Origin: Seongchinamella unica
GTDB lineage: Bacteria; Pseudomonadota; Gammaproteobacteria; Pseudomonadales; Halieaceae
DNA length: 64,000 nucleotides
Direction: 5' to 3'
NCBI RefSeq assembly: GCF_004354085.1
Contig: NZ_SMSE01000004.1
Coordinates: 124,001 to 188,000, forward strand
A program made the translations under genes and the position numbers. Positions 27,232 through 37,115 of this stretch are shown here, piece by piece (positions within the stretch are counted from its first letter, which is position 1; each line of letters starts with the position of its first letter). The notes below the pieces were generated by a model, which worked only from the letters and a program-made list of their open reading frames with translations, was not told the DNA's origin and did not search any database.

Positions 27232-28899
27232 ATGAGTACTGTCCCCGAAAAACTGGTTCTACAGGCCGCTTTCGAGCGCGAAAAAGCCCACCCGGAACGC
27301 ATCTTCCTGACCCAACCGGTCAACGGGGAGGCGATCGACTACAGCTGGGGCGAGACCATGGACCAGGCGCGGCGCATGGCCGCCCACATCAATTCGCTGG
27401 GTTTACCGGCAAACAGCAACATTGCCATGATTTCCAAAAACTGCGCCCACTTCATCATCGCCGAACTGGCGATCTGGATGGCGGGCCACTGCACCGTGGC
27501 CCTGTACCCCACGCTCAATGCCGAAACCGTGCGCTACATCCTGGACCACTCCGAGGCCAAACTGCTGTTTGTGGGCAAGCTGGATGACTGGGAACACATG
27601 AAAGAGGGCGTACCCGAGGACATGCCGAAGATTGCGCTGCCTCTCGCACCCGCCAACGATTATGAAACATGGGATGAGGTCATCGCCCGTAACGAGCCCA
27701 TCAGCGATGAACCTGTCTGGCCCGCCGGACAGCGGGCGCTGATCTGCTATACCTCAGGAAGCACCGGCAAACCCAAGGGGGTTGCCCACTCCTTTGGCTC
27801 CATTTCCGCACCGGCCGCCCTGCAGGGCCGCGTTCTGGATATCAATGAATCCGACCGCGCCCTCTCCTACCTGCCGCTGGCTCACGTTATGGAGCGGGCG
27901 CTGCTGGAGGCGGGATCCATCTACCAGGGAGTGCATGTATTTTTTGCCGAGGAACTGGATACCTTCCTGCAGGACCTGCGCAGGGCCCGACCCACGGTGT
28001 TTATCAGCGTGCCTCGGCTGTGGCTAAAGTTCCAGTCCGGTGTATTCCAGAAATTCCCGGAAAAAAAGCTGAACCTGCTGCTGAAAATCCCCATCGTCAA
28101 CAACATCGTGCGCAAGAAAGTACTCGATGGTCTCGGCCTGTCCAGCGTGCGCATCGCCGCCAGTGGCTCGGCGCCGATTCCGGCTGACCTTATTCGCTGG
28201 TATGACAAGCTGGGCCTGCACATCATGGAAGGCTATGGCATGACTGAGGACTTTGCCTACTCGCACATGTCCACCGAGGGTAAACGTGCCCCGGGCACAG
28301 TCGGCGCACCGGCCGAAGGCGTGGAGTGCCGGATTTCTGAAGTCGGTGAAATCGAAATCAGGTCCCCGGGACTGATGATGGGCTACTACAAGGCGCCGGA
28401 ACTGACTGCCGAGGTGATGACAGAGGATGGTTTCTTCAAGACCGGCGACCGCGGCGTCTACGAGGACGGGCTGCTGCGGATTACCGGCCGGGTAAAAGAG
28501 TTGTTCAAGACCAGTAAAGGCAAGTACGTGGCCCCGGTGCCGCTGGAGAACCTGCTGAGCGCCGATGGCCTGGTGGAACAATGCTGTGTGTCCGGCTCAG
28601 GGCGCCCGGCCTGCTACGCCAGCCTGCAGTTGGCTGAAGGGCTGCGGGAAGAGTTTGATAATCCCGCTTTCAGGGAAAAGACCGATGCGCAACTGGAGAA
28701 GCTTCTGGCCGGGGTGAACAGCCAGGTTGAGAACTACGAGCAGTTGCAGTTCCTGGCGATTGTTCGCGACCAGTGGCAGGTGGAGAACGACTTCCTCACG
28801 CCAACGCTGAAAATCAAACGCAACAATATTGAAGCGGCCTACGAGCCCTACCTCGATGAATGGTACGCCTCACGCAAGAAAATCATCTGGCAGGACTGA
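27232..28899 (+). CDS. AMP-binding acyl-CoA ligase
   Basis: 555 residues. The adenylate-forming domain has the P-loop YTSGSTGKPKG (from about residue 173), GYGMTEDFAYSHM, KTGDRGVYEDGLLRITGRVKELFK and the SKGKYVAP hinge, with the C-terminal Lys-bearing segment LTPTLKIKR. It resembles long-chain fatty-acyl-CoA ligases. AGGA lies upstream of ATG 27232. An acetyltransferase follows immediately, suggesting a two-gene unit. The acyl chain cannot be told from sequence. Confidence 0.88.
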   Translation: MSTVPEKLVLQAAFEREKAHPERIFLTQPVNGEAIDYSWGETMDQARRMAAHINSLGLPANSNIAMISKNCAHFIIAELAIWMAGHCTVALYPTLNAETVRYILDHSEAKLLFVGKLDDWEHMKEGVPEDMPKIALPLAPANDYETWDEVIARNEPISDEPVWPAGQRALICYTSGSTGKPKGVAHSFGSISAPAALQGRVLDINESDRALSYLPLAHVMERALLEAGSIYQGVHVFFAEELDTFLQDLRRARPTVFISVPRLWLKFQSGVFQKFPEKKLNLLLKIPIVNNIVRKKVLDGLGLSSVRIAASGSAPIPADLIRWYDKLGLHIMEGYGMTEDFAYSHMSTEGKRAPGTVGAPAEGVECRISEVGEIEIRSPGLMMGYYKAPELTAEVMTEDGFFKTGDRGVYEDGLLRITGRVKELFKTSKGKYVAPVPLENLLSADGLVEQCCVSGSGRPACYASLQLAEGLREEFDNPAFREKTDAQLEKLLAGVNSQVENYEQLQFLAIVRDQWQVENDFLTPTLKIKRNNIEAAYEPYLDEWYASRKKIIWQD

Positions 28900-28900
28900 C

Positions 28901-29398
28901 GTGAGCGACATCACGGTCTATTACCTGGAAATGCGGTCACCCACCCAGTTGCTGCCCGGACGGGAAGCGCCGGGACTGGAGGTGGCCGAGGCCCAGGTGA
29001 AGCAGTGGCCGCTCAATCGTTTTCTGTACCAGTATGTGGGCGGCTCGTGGGACTGGAAAGAAAAGCTGAGCTGGTCGGAGCAGCAGTGGCAGGACTACGC
29101 CGAGGCAGATAACCTGCGCACCTGGGTGGGCTACCACAAGGGCTCGCCTGCAGGCTATTTCGAGTTGCAGAAACAGGCGGGTGACGAGGTCGAAATCAAG
29201 TACTTCGGCCTCGCCCCGGCCTTTATAGGCAAGGGCTTCGGTGGCAAGCTGCTGACCTGCGCCCTGGAGCAGGCCTGGGCCTGGGACGAGGTGACGCGGG
29301 TGTGGGTGCATACCTGCTCGCTGGATCACCCCGACGCACTGGCCAATTACCAGGCCCGGGGGCTGGAGCTGTACAAAACCGCGGTTGAAGCGAACTAA
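28901..29398 (+). CDS. GNAT-family N-acetyltransferase
   Basis: 165 residues, GTG start at 28901, one base after the ligase stop and with AGGA upstream. The GNAT acetyl-CoA core is seen as KYFGLAPAFIGKGFGGKLLTCALEQAW, then VHTCSLDHPDALANYQARGLELYK. The short N-terminal part FLYQYVGGSWDWKEKLSWSEQQW is unusual for small GNATs. It ends against the convergent methyltransferase gene (4-bp overlap). Possible substrate: an amine or protein linked to the acyl-CoA made upstream; this is inference. Confidence 0.82.
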   Translation: MSDITVYYLEMRSPTQLLPGREAPGLEVAEAQVKQWPLNRFLYQYVGGSWDWKEKLSWSEQQWQDYAEADNLRTWVGYHKGSPAGYFELQKQAGDEVEIKYFGLAPAFIGKGFGGKLLTCALEQAWAWDEVTRVWVHTCSLDHPDALANYQARGLELYKTAVEAN

Positions 29399-29967
29399 CC
29401 GCGGGCCTGCAACAGGAATTCCAGGCGACTTTCCGCCAGCAACACCGAGCGCTTGATTTCAAAGCCGTCCAGCCATTCCTTTAGCCGCGCCTGGGGATGG
29501 GGCGAGTAACAGGGCAGGGCCGGCGTCCGCGGACGCACGCAGATTTCCGCCGCAGAAACCACCCCGTAACGACCATCGCGTCGGGCGGCCCGGGTATTGT
29601 GCACGCCGAAGGCATGGGCCCTGGCGCCGGGCGCCAGCCGGGCCCGCAGGCTGTCCATCAGCGCCCGGACCCCGTCCTCATCCAGATAATTGAACAGGTC
29701 CCAGAACAGGCAGAGGTCAAACCGCACCGCATCCGGGAAGTCCAGTAGTTGGTCGACTCGCTGTGCCACGGTCTGTTCGTCCCCGGGCTGGAACACCAGG
29801 GGAAGTTCTGCGAACAGATCATTGATATAAAGCTTGCAGCGGAATTCGGAAAAAAACTCGACAGTCTCGGGCATAACCGGCCCGAGGTGCAGGACGTTAA
29901 TCCGCTGCTCTTCTGCGATCCCTTCGAACAGGCCGGGCAACAGCTGACTGCTCTGCTGCTCGCTCAT
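29395..29967 (-). CDS. SAM-dependent methyltransferase-like protein
   Basis: 190 residues. A Rossmann-type core is suggested by INVLHLGPVMPETVEFFSEFRCKLYINDLFAEL and RFDLCLFWDLFNYLDEDGVRALMDSL, but the classic GxGxG is replaced by LGPVMPETV, so a methyltransferase relationship is moderate. ATG 29967 is used; upstream codons overlap the bactofilin 3' end in another frame. It is leftward, following the bactofilin gene by ten bases, so the two are probably co-transcribed. I could not identify a substrate. Confidence 0.6.
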   Translation of the reverse strand: MSEQQSSQLLPGLFEGIAEEQRINVLHLGPVMPETVEFFSEFRCKLYINDLFAELPLVFQPGDEQTVAQRVDQLLDFPDAVRFDLCLFWDLFNYLDEDGVRALMDSLRARLAPGARAHAFGVHNTRAARRDGRYGVVSAAEICVRPRTPALPCYSPHPQARLKEWLDGFEIKRSVLLAESRLEFLLQARG

Positions 29968-29977
29968 CGCCCGTTGG

Positions 29978-30517
29978 TCAACCGCTCTTGAGGTCCAGCT
30001 CCGGGGCCGAATCCGTGTCCAGCGCTGGCTTGCCGGCACCCGTTTTGGGCGCGAGGCTGACTTTGGCGGCAGCATCGCCCGGATCCATGTCGATGGATCC
30101 CTTGAAGATGGCGCCATCCTCGAGGGTCATGCGCGGCGCGATGATGTTGCCGCGGACATTGCCCGACTTGGAAATCACCACTTTTTCATTGCCGCGAATA
30201 TCGCCCGCCACCTCACCGTCAATACGCACGGTGCGGGCGGTAATGTCTGCGTTGACCTTACCGGACTCACCGACGGTAACCTCGTGAGCGCCCAGATCGA
30301 TGGAGCCCTCCACCTTGCCCTGTATAAGCAGGTCTTCGTCACCGGTGACGGTACCTTTGATCTCGATACTCGGTCCAATCATTGCTGTACTCCTTGTCGT
30401 TGCCGGACTGGGGCTGGCCTTCGGGGCCGGGTTGGCAGCAGCCGTCGTGCCGGGGCCGGGGCGTGGCGACTCGGCCGGGGGCTCAGGCGGCTGCTTGTTC
30501 TTATTGCGTTCAAACAT
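29978..30517 (-). CDS. Bactofilin (polymer-forming cytoskeletal protein)
   Basis: 179 residues. The central bactofilin domain (about 45-150) shows the right-handed beta-helix repeat pattern: GPSIEIKGTVTGDEDLLIQGKVEGSIDL, HEVTVGESGKVNADITARTVRIDGEVAGDIRG, NEKVVISKSGNVRGNIIAPRMTLEDGAIFKGSI. Pro/Ala-rich flanks (about 9-44) and an acidic tail are typical. It polymerises into filaments without nucleotide at the inner membrane. Upstream lies a 327-bp gap. Confidence 0.92.
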   Translation of the reverse strand: MFERNKNKQPPEPPAESPRPGPGTTAAANPAPKASPSPATTRSTAMIGPSIEIKGTVTGDEDLLIQGKVEGSIDLGAHEVTVGESGKVNADITARTVRIDGEVAGDIRGNEKVVISKSGNVRGNIIAPRMTLEDGAIFKGSIDMDPGDAAAKVSLAPKTGAGKPALDTDSAPELDLKSG

Positions 30518-30844
30518 CGGGATGTCCCTTGCTCATTCCGGGCAAATCATCCTACCAGCGCCCCCGAATATCGACCAGACAAAAGCTCGAGATTTTGCAA
30601 GAATCCCGTAGGTGACGTTTTTGTTATATGGATATCGCCTTTCAGAACTAATCGTTGTTGGCCAAGGCCGTTGGGCTCTGGTTTCATTGAGACAGTGCCT
30701 GCGGGCACCCTTCGTTGTACTGCTGTGCTTTCATAAGCCAGATACACGCACAAAACATATCAAATCGACCACCGTCCGCGGTGAGCGAGGGACCATTCTC
30801 GCGGCCCCGGACCGTGCCAGACGCCTGAGACGGAGGCATTCTTG
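30518..30844. other. Intergenic region between bactofilin and rmf
   Basis: A gap of 327 bp between divergent genes with no credible coding frame. It holds two small inverted repeats: GTGCC-TGCG-GGCAC (30695-30708) and GCGAG (30785-30789) with CTCGC (30798-30802). The promoters of both genes should lie here, but I cannot place consensus elements with confidence. GGAGG just before rmf is its ribosome binding site. Confidence 0.5.
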
Positions 30845-31048
30845 ATGAGAAGACAGAAGCGCGACATGAACACCAGGGCATTTGACAAAGGTTACCAGGC
30901 AGGGGTCTCAGGCCGCAGTCTGGATTACTGTCCCCACGAGAACGACGCTCACCGCCAGAACTGGATATCCGGTTGGCGTGAAGGCCGCTGCGACCAGTGG
31001 GACGGCCTGACCGGGGTCTCTGGCGTTCACAAGATGCGGGCGCTCTGA
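30845..31048 (+). CDS. rmf: Ribosome modulation factor
   Basis: 67 residues. It dimerises 70S ribosomes into inactive 100S particles in stationary phase. MRRQKRDMNTRAFDKGYQAGVSGRS, CP at 29-30 and the later QNWISGWREGR are close to the E. coli protein. It is about 12 residues longer at the C-terminus (WDGLTGVSGVHKMRAL). ATG 30845 has GGAGG eight bases upstream. It converges with the glutamate dehydrogenase gene, separated by seven bases. Confidence 0.95.
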   Translation: MRRQKRDMNTRAFDKGYQAGVSGRSLDYCPHENDAHRQNWISGWREGRCDQWDGLTGVSGVHKMRAL

Positions 31049-31055
31049 CTCCCTA

Positions 31056-34000
31056 TCAACCCGGGCCCATAGCCGGGCCCTGATCAACCTGACGTATGCT
31101 GCTCTGGGCCAGGTCCAGTAGCTCCCTGTTGGCCACTGCAAACATGGAAAAGTCGGGTGAATCCGTGGCGTGCAGTTCTGCCAGCATCGCCTGCCAGCGC
31201 CCCAGCAGGGCTTCCTGTTCGTGCTCCCACTGTCGCATACAGGCCAGCACGTTGCCCTCGCTATCCAGGTGCTTCAGCGCGCCAACGGCCAGGGTGCGCT
31301 GTTGCCACTCCAGGTCTTCCATGTAGGTGTCGCGGGCCATGGCCTGCCACTCGTTTTCCACTTTGGCCGCCATGATCTGGCTGCTGAACCAATCCAGTTC
31401 CAGGCGCTCCCCGATGAAGAAGTACAGCCTGGCCACGTTCTCAACCGAGGCCTCGTTCTCCCCGGCCGCCTGGATGATGCCCAGCGCCGTGTAGGCCGTC
31501 TGGGTACGCGCTACCCGCTCCGCCAGTTCCTCACCAACACCCTCCTGCAGGTAGTGCTCGTAGAGGGACTCATGCTGCTCCGCCGAACTGCCGCGCAGCA
31601 TGGAGGAAAAACTTGACCGAATCTGGGCGAGGCCTTCACTGAACTCGCTCACCAGCGGGGTCGGCATCAATTCATGCCGCCGATTGCGCAACAACCAGCG
31701 CGTCGCCCGTTTCACCAGCCGCACCAGCTTGAGCATCATGTCCATCTGCACCGACGAGGATACCCGGTAGTCCAGCAGTTCGATCCACTCCCACAGCTCA
31801 CGCAGCTGGAAAATTTCCATCACCGTGGTATAGGCCCGGGCCACGTCAGCCACTGCAGCGCCGGTGGCCTTGGCCTGGCGCACCACGAAGTTCAGTCCCA
31901 TCCTGTTAACGATGTCATTGGCCACCTGGGTAGCCATGATTTCCCGGTGTAGTCGGTGGCTGCGTATTTCATCGCCAAACTGCTCCACCAGCCGCAGGGG
32001 AAACGCGGTGGTGACCGCGTTGTACAGGTAGGGGTCCTTGCCGAGGTCTGACTCTATGAGAAGCTCCTTCAGCACCGCCTTGCTGTAGGAAATCAGTACC
32101 GAAAGTTCGGGGCGGGTCAGAGGTTGGCCCCGGGATTTGCGCTCGACCAATTCCTCGTCGCTGGGCAGAAACTCCAGTGCCCGGTCAATTCGCCCCATTT
32201 CCTCCATGGTCTCGATAAAGCGACGATACTCGCCAAAACGCTCCTCCGCCTGCAGTTCCACCAGGCTGATGGCCTGAACCTGCCGGTAGTTGTTGTTGAG
32301 CACCAATTCGGAGACGCTGTCCGTCATTTCCTCCAGCAGCAGGTTACGCTGCTTCTCGGTCATATCACCCCTTGCCACCACAGCGTTGAGCAGGATCTTG
32401 ATATTGACCTCATGGTCCGAACAGTCGACCCCGCCGGCGTTGTCGATAAAATCGGTATTGGAACGGCCGCCGCACAGGGCGTACTCTACCCTCGCAAGCT
32501 GGGTCATACCGAGGTTGCCGCCCTCGCCCACGACCTTGCAGCGCAGGTCGCGACCATCTACCCGCAGGGCATCATTGGCCTTGTCACCCACATCAATGTG
32601 ACTCTCGGTAGATGCCTTGACATAAGTGCCTATGCCGCCGTTCCACAGCAGATCGACCCTGGCCCTGAGCAGTTGGGAAATCAGCTCGTTGGGGGTCAGG
32701 TGCGTGTCTTCAATATCGAAGCGCGCCTGCATTTGTGGCGAGATGGCAATCGATTTCGCAAACCGGGAAAATACACCGCCGCCCTCGGAGATCAGTTCTG
32801 TGGCGTAGTCCGACCAACTCGAGCGCGGTAACTCAAACAGGCGCTTGCGCTCGGCATAGCTGGCGGCGGCGTCCGGCTCCGGGTCAACGAAAATATGCAG
32901 GTGGTTGAAGGCCGCCAGCAGCCGAATGTGTTGCGACAACAGCATGCCGTTGCCGAACACATCGCCGCCCATATCGCCGATACCCACCACGGTGAAATCG
33001 CTGGACTGTACGTCCACCCCCATCTCCCGGAAGTGGCGCTGCACCGACACCCAGGCACCCTTGGCGGTAATGCCCATTTTCTTGTGGTCGTAGCCGGCGC
33101 TGCCCCCCGAGGCAAAGGCATCACCCAGCCAGAAGTCATACTCCGCCGAAAGGCCGTTGGCGATATCCGAGAAGGTGGCCGTGCCCTTGTCCGCCGCCAC
33201 CACCAGGTAAGGGTCGTCCTCGTCCTTGGCGACCACATAGGGAGGCCGGATAATGGAGACGTCGCCGCGGTTGTCAGTAATATCCAGCAAACCGCGAATA
33301 AACAGCTTGTAGCATTCTATGCCCTCCTGCTGGATCTCATCCCGTGACATCTGGGGATTGAGCTGCCGGGCAACAAACCCTCCCTTGGCCCCTACCGGCA
33401 CAATGACCGCGTTCTTGACCTGTTGCGCCTTGACGAGGCCCAGTACCTCGGTACGGAAATCTTCATGCCGGTCTGACCAGCGCAGGCCGCCCCTGGCGAC
33501 CTTGCCGCCGCGCAGGTGCACTCCCTCGACCCGGGGCGAGTACACGTACACCTCAAACATCGGCACAGGCTGGGGTATATCGGGAATCGCCGAAGGCTTG
33601 AGTTTGAAGGATATGTACGGCTTGAGGCCGCCCCCGTCCGCCTGCTGGAAGAAGTTGCTGCGCAGGGTCGCTTTTATCAGTTTCACATACTGGCGGATGA
33701 TGCGGTCCTGGCCCAGGTTCTCGACCTGTTCGAGAGAATCCAGTATCCGCTGTTCGACGTCCAGCTCTCGTTCACCCCGCCAGTCCTCGTCACCGTCGAA
33801 GACGGGCGAAAAACGGGTAAGGAACAATTCGACGATGAGTGCGGTGATGTGCAGGTGGTCGGCCATGGTGCCGGCAATGTATTCAACGCTGTAGGGGAAA
33901 TTGAGCTGCTGCAGGTAGCGGGCGTAGGCGCGCAGCAGGGCGATTTCGCGCCAGCTCAGGCGAGTACCGATGAGCAGACGATTGAAAGAGTCGCTCTCCG

Positions 34001-35930
34001 CTTCACCAAACCAGATCCGGGCGAAGGCGTCCTCGAACTCTTCCTTCACATCTTCCAGGTCGATATTGTCCGAAAGACTGTAGTGCATGAAAAATTCCTG
34101 CACCCAGTACCTGCCGCCGCTGTACGCAGCAATGCCATAGGGTCGCTCGCTGATCACCCGCAGCCCCAGGTTTTCCAGAATGGGCAGCACATCCGACAGG
34201 GGCAGGCTTGCTCCGGCGTTATACAGGCGCAGGCGCAGCATGTCCTCGCCGTCTTCCAGGGTGCGGTACAAGGACATGGCCAGCCGCTCGCCATTAGCCA
34301 GCCGCAGGATTTTCTTGATGTCGGCGACCGCCATCCGCGGGTCGAAATCGTCCCGGTAGCCGGCGGGAAAGCCGTCACCGAATTCCTCGACATACTGGTT
34401 GCCGTGCTCCTCGCCGAACTCCTCGATCAGGCGGTTGCGCAACCTGTCGGTCCAGGCGAGGGTCGCCTGGACGATGAGGTCTTCCAGTTCAGTATCGTCA
34501 TAGTCCAGCGGTTTGGCCGGATCCACCCGCAGCACAAAATGGACCCGGACCAGGATCGACTCGGAGAAATGCGTGGTGAATTCCGACTCCTCGGCCTTGA
34601 ACGCGTCACTGAGGATGCTCTCCATGAGTTCCCGCAGCTCCGTGGTATAGCGATCGCGGGGAACATAGATAATACAGCTGACAAACTTGCCGTGAATATC
34701 GCGGCGCACAAACAGGCGGGTCTGGCGGCGCTCCTGGATTCGGTTAATAGCGTTGACTGTGTTGTACAGGTCGGTGATGCTCGACTGGAACAGTTCATCG
34801 CGGGGATAAAGCTCCAGTACCCGGGCCAGTTCCCGGGTTTCATGCTCCGCCCAGTCCATATCGGACATTTCCATCACTGCCTGTACCTTGCGCCGCAGGA
34901 TAGGAATGTACTTGGGATTCATGGTGTAAACCGAGGAGGTATACAGCCCGATGAAACGGTGCTGCCCAACCATCTCACCCTGCTCGTTGAATACGCGCAC
35001 TTCGACGTAGTCCGGGTAGGTCAGCCGATGAACCCGGGAGCGCTGCCGAGACTTGGAAAAGCTTAACTGCCGGCGCTGCAATTCCTCCTGCCCCATACTC
35101 GCCAGGTCGGCCTCGAGGTCCGCCACACCCCGGGTTTCCCGGTGGCGCAACAGTCCCAGCCGCCCCTGGTCGGAGGCCGTCACCGTGGGTAGCTTGCCGC
35201 TTTGGTCAACCTCAAGGTATTCGTAGCCTAGCATGGTCATGTGCTGTTGCCCGAGCCAGATTAGGAATTCGACGGCCTCCTCACGTAACCCGGCGTCCAC
35301 GCAGCTACTGGCTTGCACCAGTTCCACCACATTGTCCAGTTGACGGTTCATAGCCGGGAAATCATCGACCACCGTATATACTTCGGCGAGGATGTCCTCC
35401 AGCGTGTCTCGCAACTGGTCCAGTTCCGCCGGCTGGGAGTGCCGGGCCAGTTCAAAGTAGACCACGGCCTCGCGATGGCTTTCCATCTGGTCCTGTTCAC
35501 TGTCGGACAAAATCTTTCGCAGCAGGCCCTGCTCATCGCGCGCCACTTCCAGGTTGGAGCTGGCGATGATGTGAATAGGCAGGTTGCGACGGTTTATTTC
35601 CCCGCGCACCGATGCGGTGACAAAGGGAATACCGCGGCAGTGTATAACCAGTACCGTGTTGGTGCTTTCCCAGCCGTGGCTCTGCAGTTCCGGATTGAAA
35701 ATTTCAATGCGGGCCGTTTCGCCAAGCCCTTCGCGCATGAAACGCAACAGATAGCGCAGGCAGCCGTAGAGGTTCTCCACCGAGCGACCGCGCAGGTCCT
35801 CGGCGGCAAAGCGCCGGTAGAAATCGTCGGCAAGATTATTCAGCGAGGCGCGCTCTTCACCCTCGGCATTATTATCAATACGCTTCTTGAGCTCGCTGAT
35901 CAGGTTTTTTTTGAGGCTTTCCCAGATCAT
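31056..35930 (-). CDS. gdhB: NAD-specific glutamate dehydrogenase, large (180-kDa) type
   Basis: 1624 residues, the length of the large NAD-GDH class found in proteobacteria. It oxidatively deaminates glutamate to 2-oxoglutarate. The N-terminal half contains ACT-like regulatory modules, and the catalytic core is near the middle: GGLRWSDRHEDFRTEVLGLVKAQQVKNAVIVPVGAKGGFV (with the active Lys), then VGIGDMGGDVFGNGMLLS. The C-terminal half has the conserved EYALCGGRSNTDFIDNAGGVDCSDHEVN block. ATG 35930 fits the usual N-terminus. The neighbours, rmf and a Bat operon, are independent. Confidence 0.95.
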   Translation of the reverse strand: MIWESLKKNLISELKKRIDNNAEGEERASLNNLADDFYRRFAAEDLRGRSVENLYGCLRYLLRFMREGLGETARIEIFNPELQSHGWESTNTVLVIHCRGIPFVTASVRGEINRRNLPIHIIASSNLEVARDEQGLLRKILSDSEQDQMESHREAVVYFELARHSQPAELDQLRDTLEDILAEVYTVVDDFPAMNRQLDNVVELVQASSCVDAGLREEAVEFLIWLGQQHMTMLGYEYLEVDQSGKLPTVTASDQGRLGLLRHRETRGVADLEADLASMGQEELQRRQLSFSKSRQRSRVHRLTYPDYVEVRVFNEQGEMVGQHRFIGLYTSSVYTMNPKYIPILRRKVQAVMEMSDMDWAEHETRELARVLELYPRDELFQSSITDLYNTVNAINRIQERRQTRLFVRRDIHGKFVSCIIYVPRDRYTTELRELMESILSDAFKAEESEFTTHFSESILVRVHFVLRVDPAKPLDYDDTELEDLIVQATLAWTDRLRNRLIEEFGEEHGNQYVEEFGDGFPAGYRDDFDPRMAVADIKKILRLANGERLAMSLYRTLEDGEDMLRLRLYNAGASLPLSDVLPILENLGLRVISERPYGIAAYSGGRYWVQEFFMHYSLSDNIDLEDVKEEFEDAFARIWFGEAESDSFNRLLIGTRLSWREIALLRAYARYLQQLNFPYSVEYIAGTMADHLHITALIVELFLTRFSPVFDGDEDWRGERELDVEQRILDSLEQVENLGQDRIIRQYVKLIKATLRSNFFQQADGGGLKPYISFKLKPSAIPDIPQPVPMFEVYVYSPRVEGVHLRGGKVARGGLRWSDRHEDFRTEVLGLVKAQQVKNAVIVPVGAKGGFVARQLNPQMSRDEIQQEGIECYKLFIRGLLDITDNRGDVSIIRPPYVVAKDEDDPYLVVAADKGTATFSDIANGLSAEYDFWLGDAFASGGSAGYDHKKMGITAKGAWVSVQRHFREMGVDVQSSDFTVVGIGDMGGDVFGNGMLLSQHIRLLAAFNHLHIFVDPEPDAAASYAERKRLFELPRSSWSDYATELISEGGGVFSRFAKSIAISPQMQARFDIEDTHLTPNELISQLLRARVDLLWNGGIGTYVKASTESHIDVGDKANDALRVDGRDLRCKVVGEGGNLGMTQLARVEYALCGGRSNTDFIDNAGGVDCSDHEVNIKILLNAVVARGDMTEKQRNLLLEEMTDSVSELVLNNNYRQVQAISLVELQAEERFGEYRRFIETMEEMGRIDRALEFLPSDEELVERKSRGQPLTRPELSVLISYSKAVLKELLIESDLGKDPYLYNAVTTAFPLRLVEQFGDEIRSHRLHREIMATQVANDIVNRMGLNFVVRQAKATGAAVADVARAYTTVMEIFQLRELWEWIELLDYRVSSSVQMDMMLKLVRLVKRATRWLLRNRRHELMPTPLVSEFSEGLAQIRSSFSSMLRGSSAEQHESLYEHYLQEGVGEELAERVARTQTAYTALGIIQAAGENEASVENVARLYFFIGERLELDWFSSQIMAAKVENEWQAMARDTYMEDLEWQQRTLAVGALKHLDSEGNVLACMRQWEHEQEALLGRWQAMLAELHATDSPDFSMFAVANRELLDLAQSSIRQVDQGPAMGPG

Positions 35931-36079
35931 TCAGGTATCCCGATTCGATTGTTCTTCCTGCCCGCTGCGGTAGGCAAGGCCCTGTTGCAAGTCTAGACCA
36001 AACCCCGCGTCAACGAGACAACCCTGAGGAACTTTTACTGTGGTGATAAGTCACACAATCGTTCCTGCCGCAGACGGGG

Positions 36080-36107
36080 TGGACGCTGCTACAGGGTGCG
36101 ATACAAT
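36080..36107 (+). promoter_or_regulatory. Probable promoter of the moxR-bat operon
   Basis: TGGACG (36080-36085), a 16-base spacer and TACAAT (36102-36107) precede the moxR GTG by about 50 bases. The elements fit sigma-70 moderately. Confidence 0.4.
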
Positions 36108-36158
36108 GCGCCTGCCTTTCCCGGTAGTAACCATCTGACACAAACAACAGGAGATCGC

Positions 36159-37115
36159 GTGGCAAGCGCAGAAATCAGGGCCCTGCAAGAGTGGCTCAGT
36201 GGCCAGATTATTGGCCAGTCGCATCTGGTGGAAAGACTTATTATCGCCCTGCTGGCAGACGGTCACCTGCTGGTTGAGGGCGCCCCGGGACTCGCCAAGA
36301 CCCGGGCGGTAAAAAGCCTCGCAGACGGACTGGAGGGTGACTTCCAGCGCATCCAGTTCACCCCGGACCTGCTGCCGGGAGACGTTACCGGCACCGAAAT
36401 TTACCGACCCCAGGAGGGCTCTTTCCATTTCCAGCGTGGTCCGATCTTCCACAACCTGGTGCTAGCCGACGAGATCAATCGCGCACCCGCCAAAGTGCAG
36501 TCAGCCTTGCTGGAGGCCATGGCGGAGCGCCAGGTCAGTATCGGCTCGGAAACCTACGACCTGCCGCGGCTGTTCCTGGTGATGGCTACCCAGAATCCGA
36601 TTGAACAGGAGGGTACCTACCCCCTGCCGGAGGCCCAGCTGGATCGATTCCTGCTGCACGTCAATGTGGACTACCCCGATGCCGCGGCCGAGGCCGACAT
36701 TCTTCGCCTGACCCGTTCCGAAGCGAGCAAGCCGGCAGCGAACGCTCCCCGACCCCTTGCACAGGAGTCGATATTCGCTGCCCGGGAGGAAATACTGGGC
36801 CTGCACATGTCGCAGGCGGTCGAGGACTACATCGTGCAACTGGTTATCGCCACCCGCTCCCCGGAGCGCTATAACGAGCAGCTGCGGCACTGGATCGAGT
36901 ACGGTGGCAGTCCTCGCGCCACTATCGCCCTGGACCGCTGCGCCCGCGCCCACGCCTGGCTAGGCGGCCAGGACTTCGTCAGCCCGGACAACGTGCAGGC
37001 GGTGGTCGCGGACGTGTTGCGTCACCGACTGCTGCTGAGTTTCGAGGCCGAGGCCAGTGGCATCACCCCCGACCAGGTGACCAGCGAGTTGCTGGCGCTG
37101 GTGCCCGTGGGCTGA
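36159..37115 (+). CDS. MoxR-family AAA+ ATPase (aerotolerance operon)
   Basis: 318 residues, GTG start 36159 with AGGAG eight bases upstream. Walker A is GAPGLAKT (41-48); LVLADEINRAPAKVQSALLEAM carries Walker B and EQEGTYPLPEAQLDRFL precedes the sensor region. It is first of a six-gene operon with DUF58, DUF4381, two von Willebrand proteins and BatD. The family is thought to work as a chaperone that loads or activates the partner von Willebrand proteins. Confidence 0.92.
   Translation: MASAEIRALQEWLSGQIIGQSHLVERLIIALLADGHLLVEGAPGLAKTRAVKSLADGLEGDFQRIQFTPDLLPGDVTGTEIYRPQEGSFHFQRGPIFHNLVLADEINRAPAKVQSALLEAMAERQVSIGSETYDLPRLFLVMATQNPIEQEGTYPLPEAQLDRFLLHVNVDYPDAAAEADILRLTRSEASKPAANAPRPLAQESIFAAREEILGLHMSQAVEDYIVQLVIATRSPERYNEQLRHWIEYGGSPRATIALDRCARAHAWLGGQDFVSPDNVQAVVADVLRHRLLLSFEAEASGITPDQVTSELLALVPVG

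Noticed and set aside
33516-35066. Open frame of about 516 codons antisense to the glutamate dehydrogenase gene
   Set aside because: Shadow frame without recognisable motifs; the opposite strand encodes a conserved enzyme.
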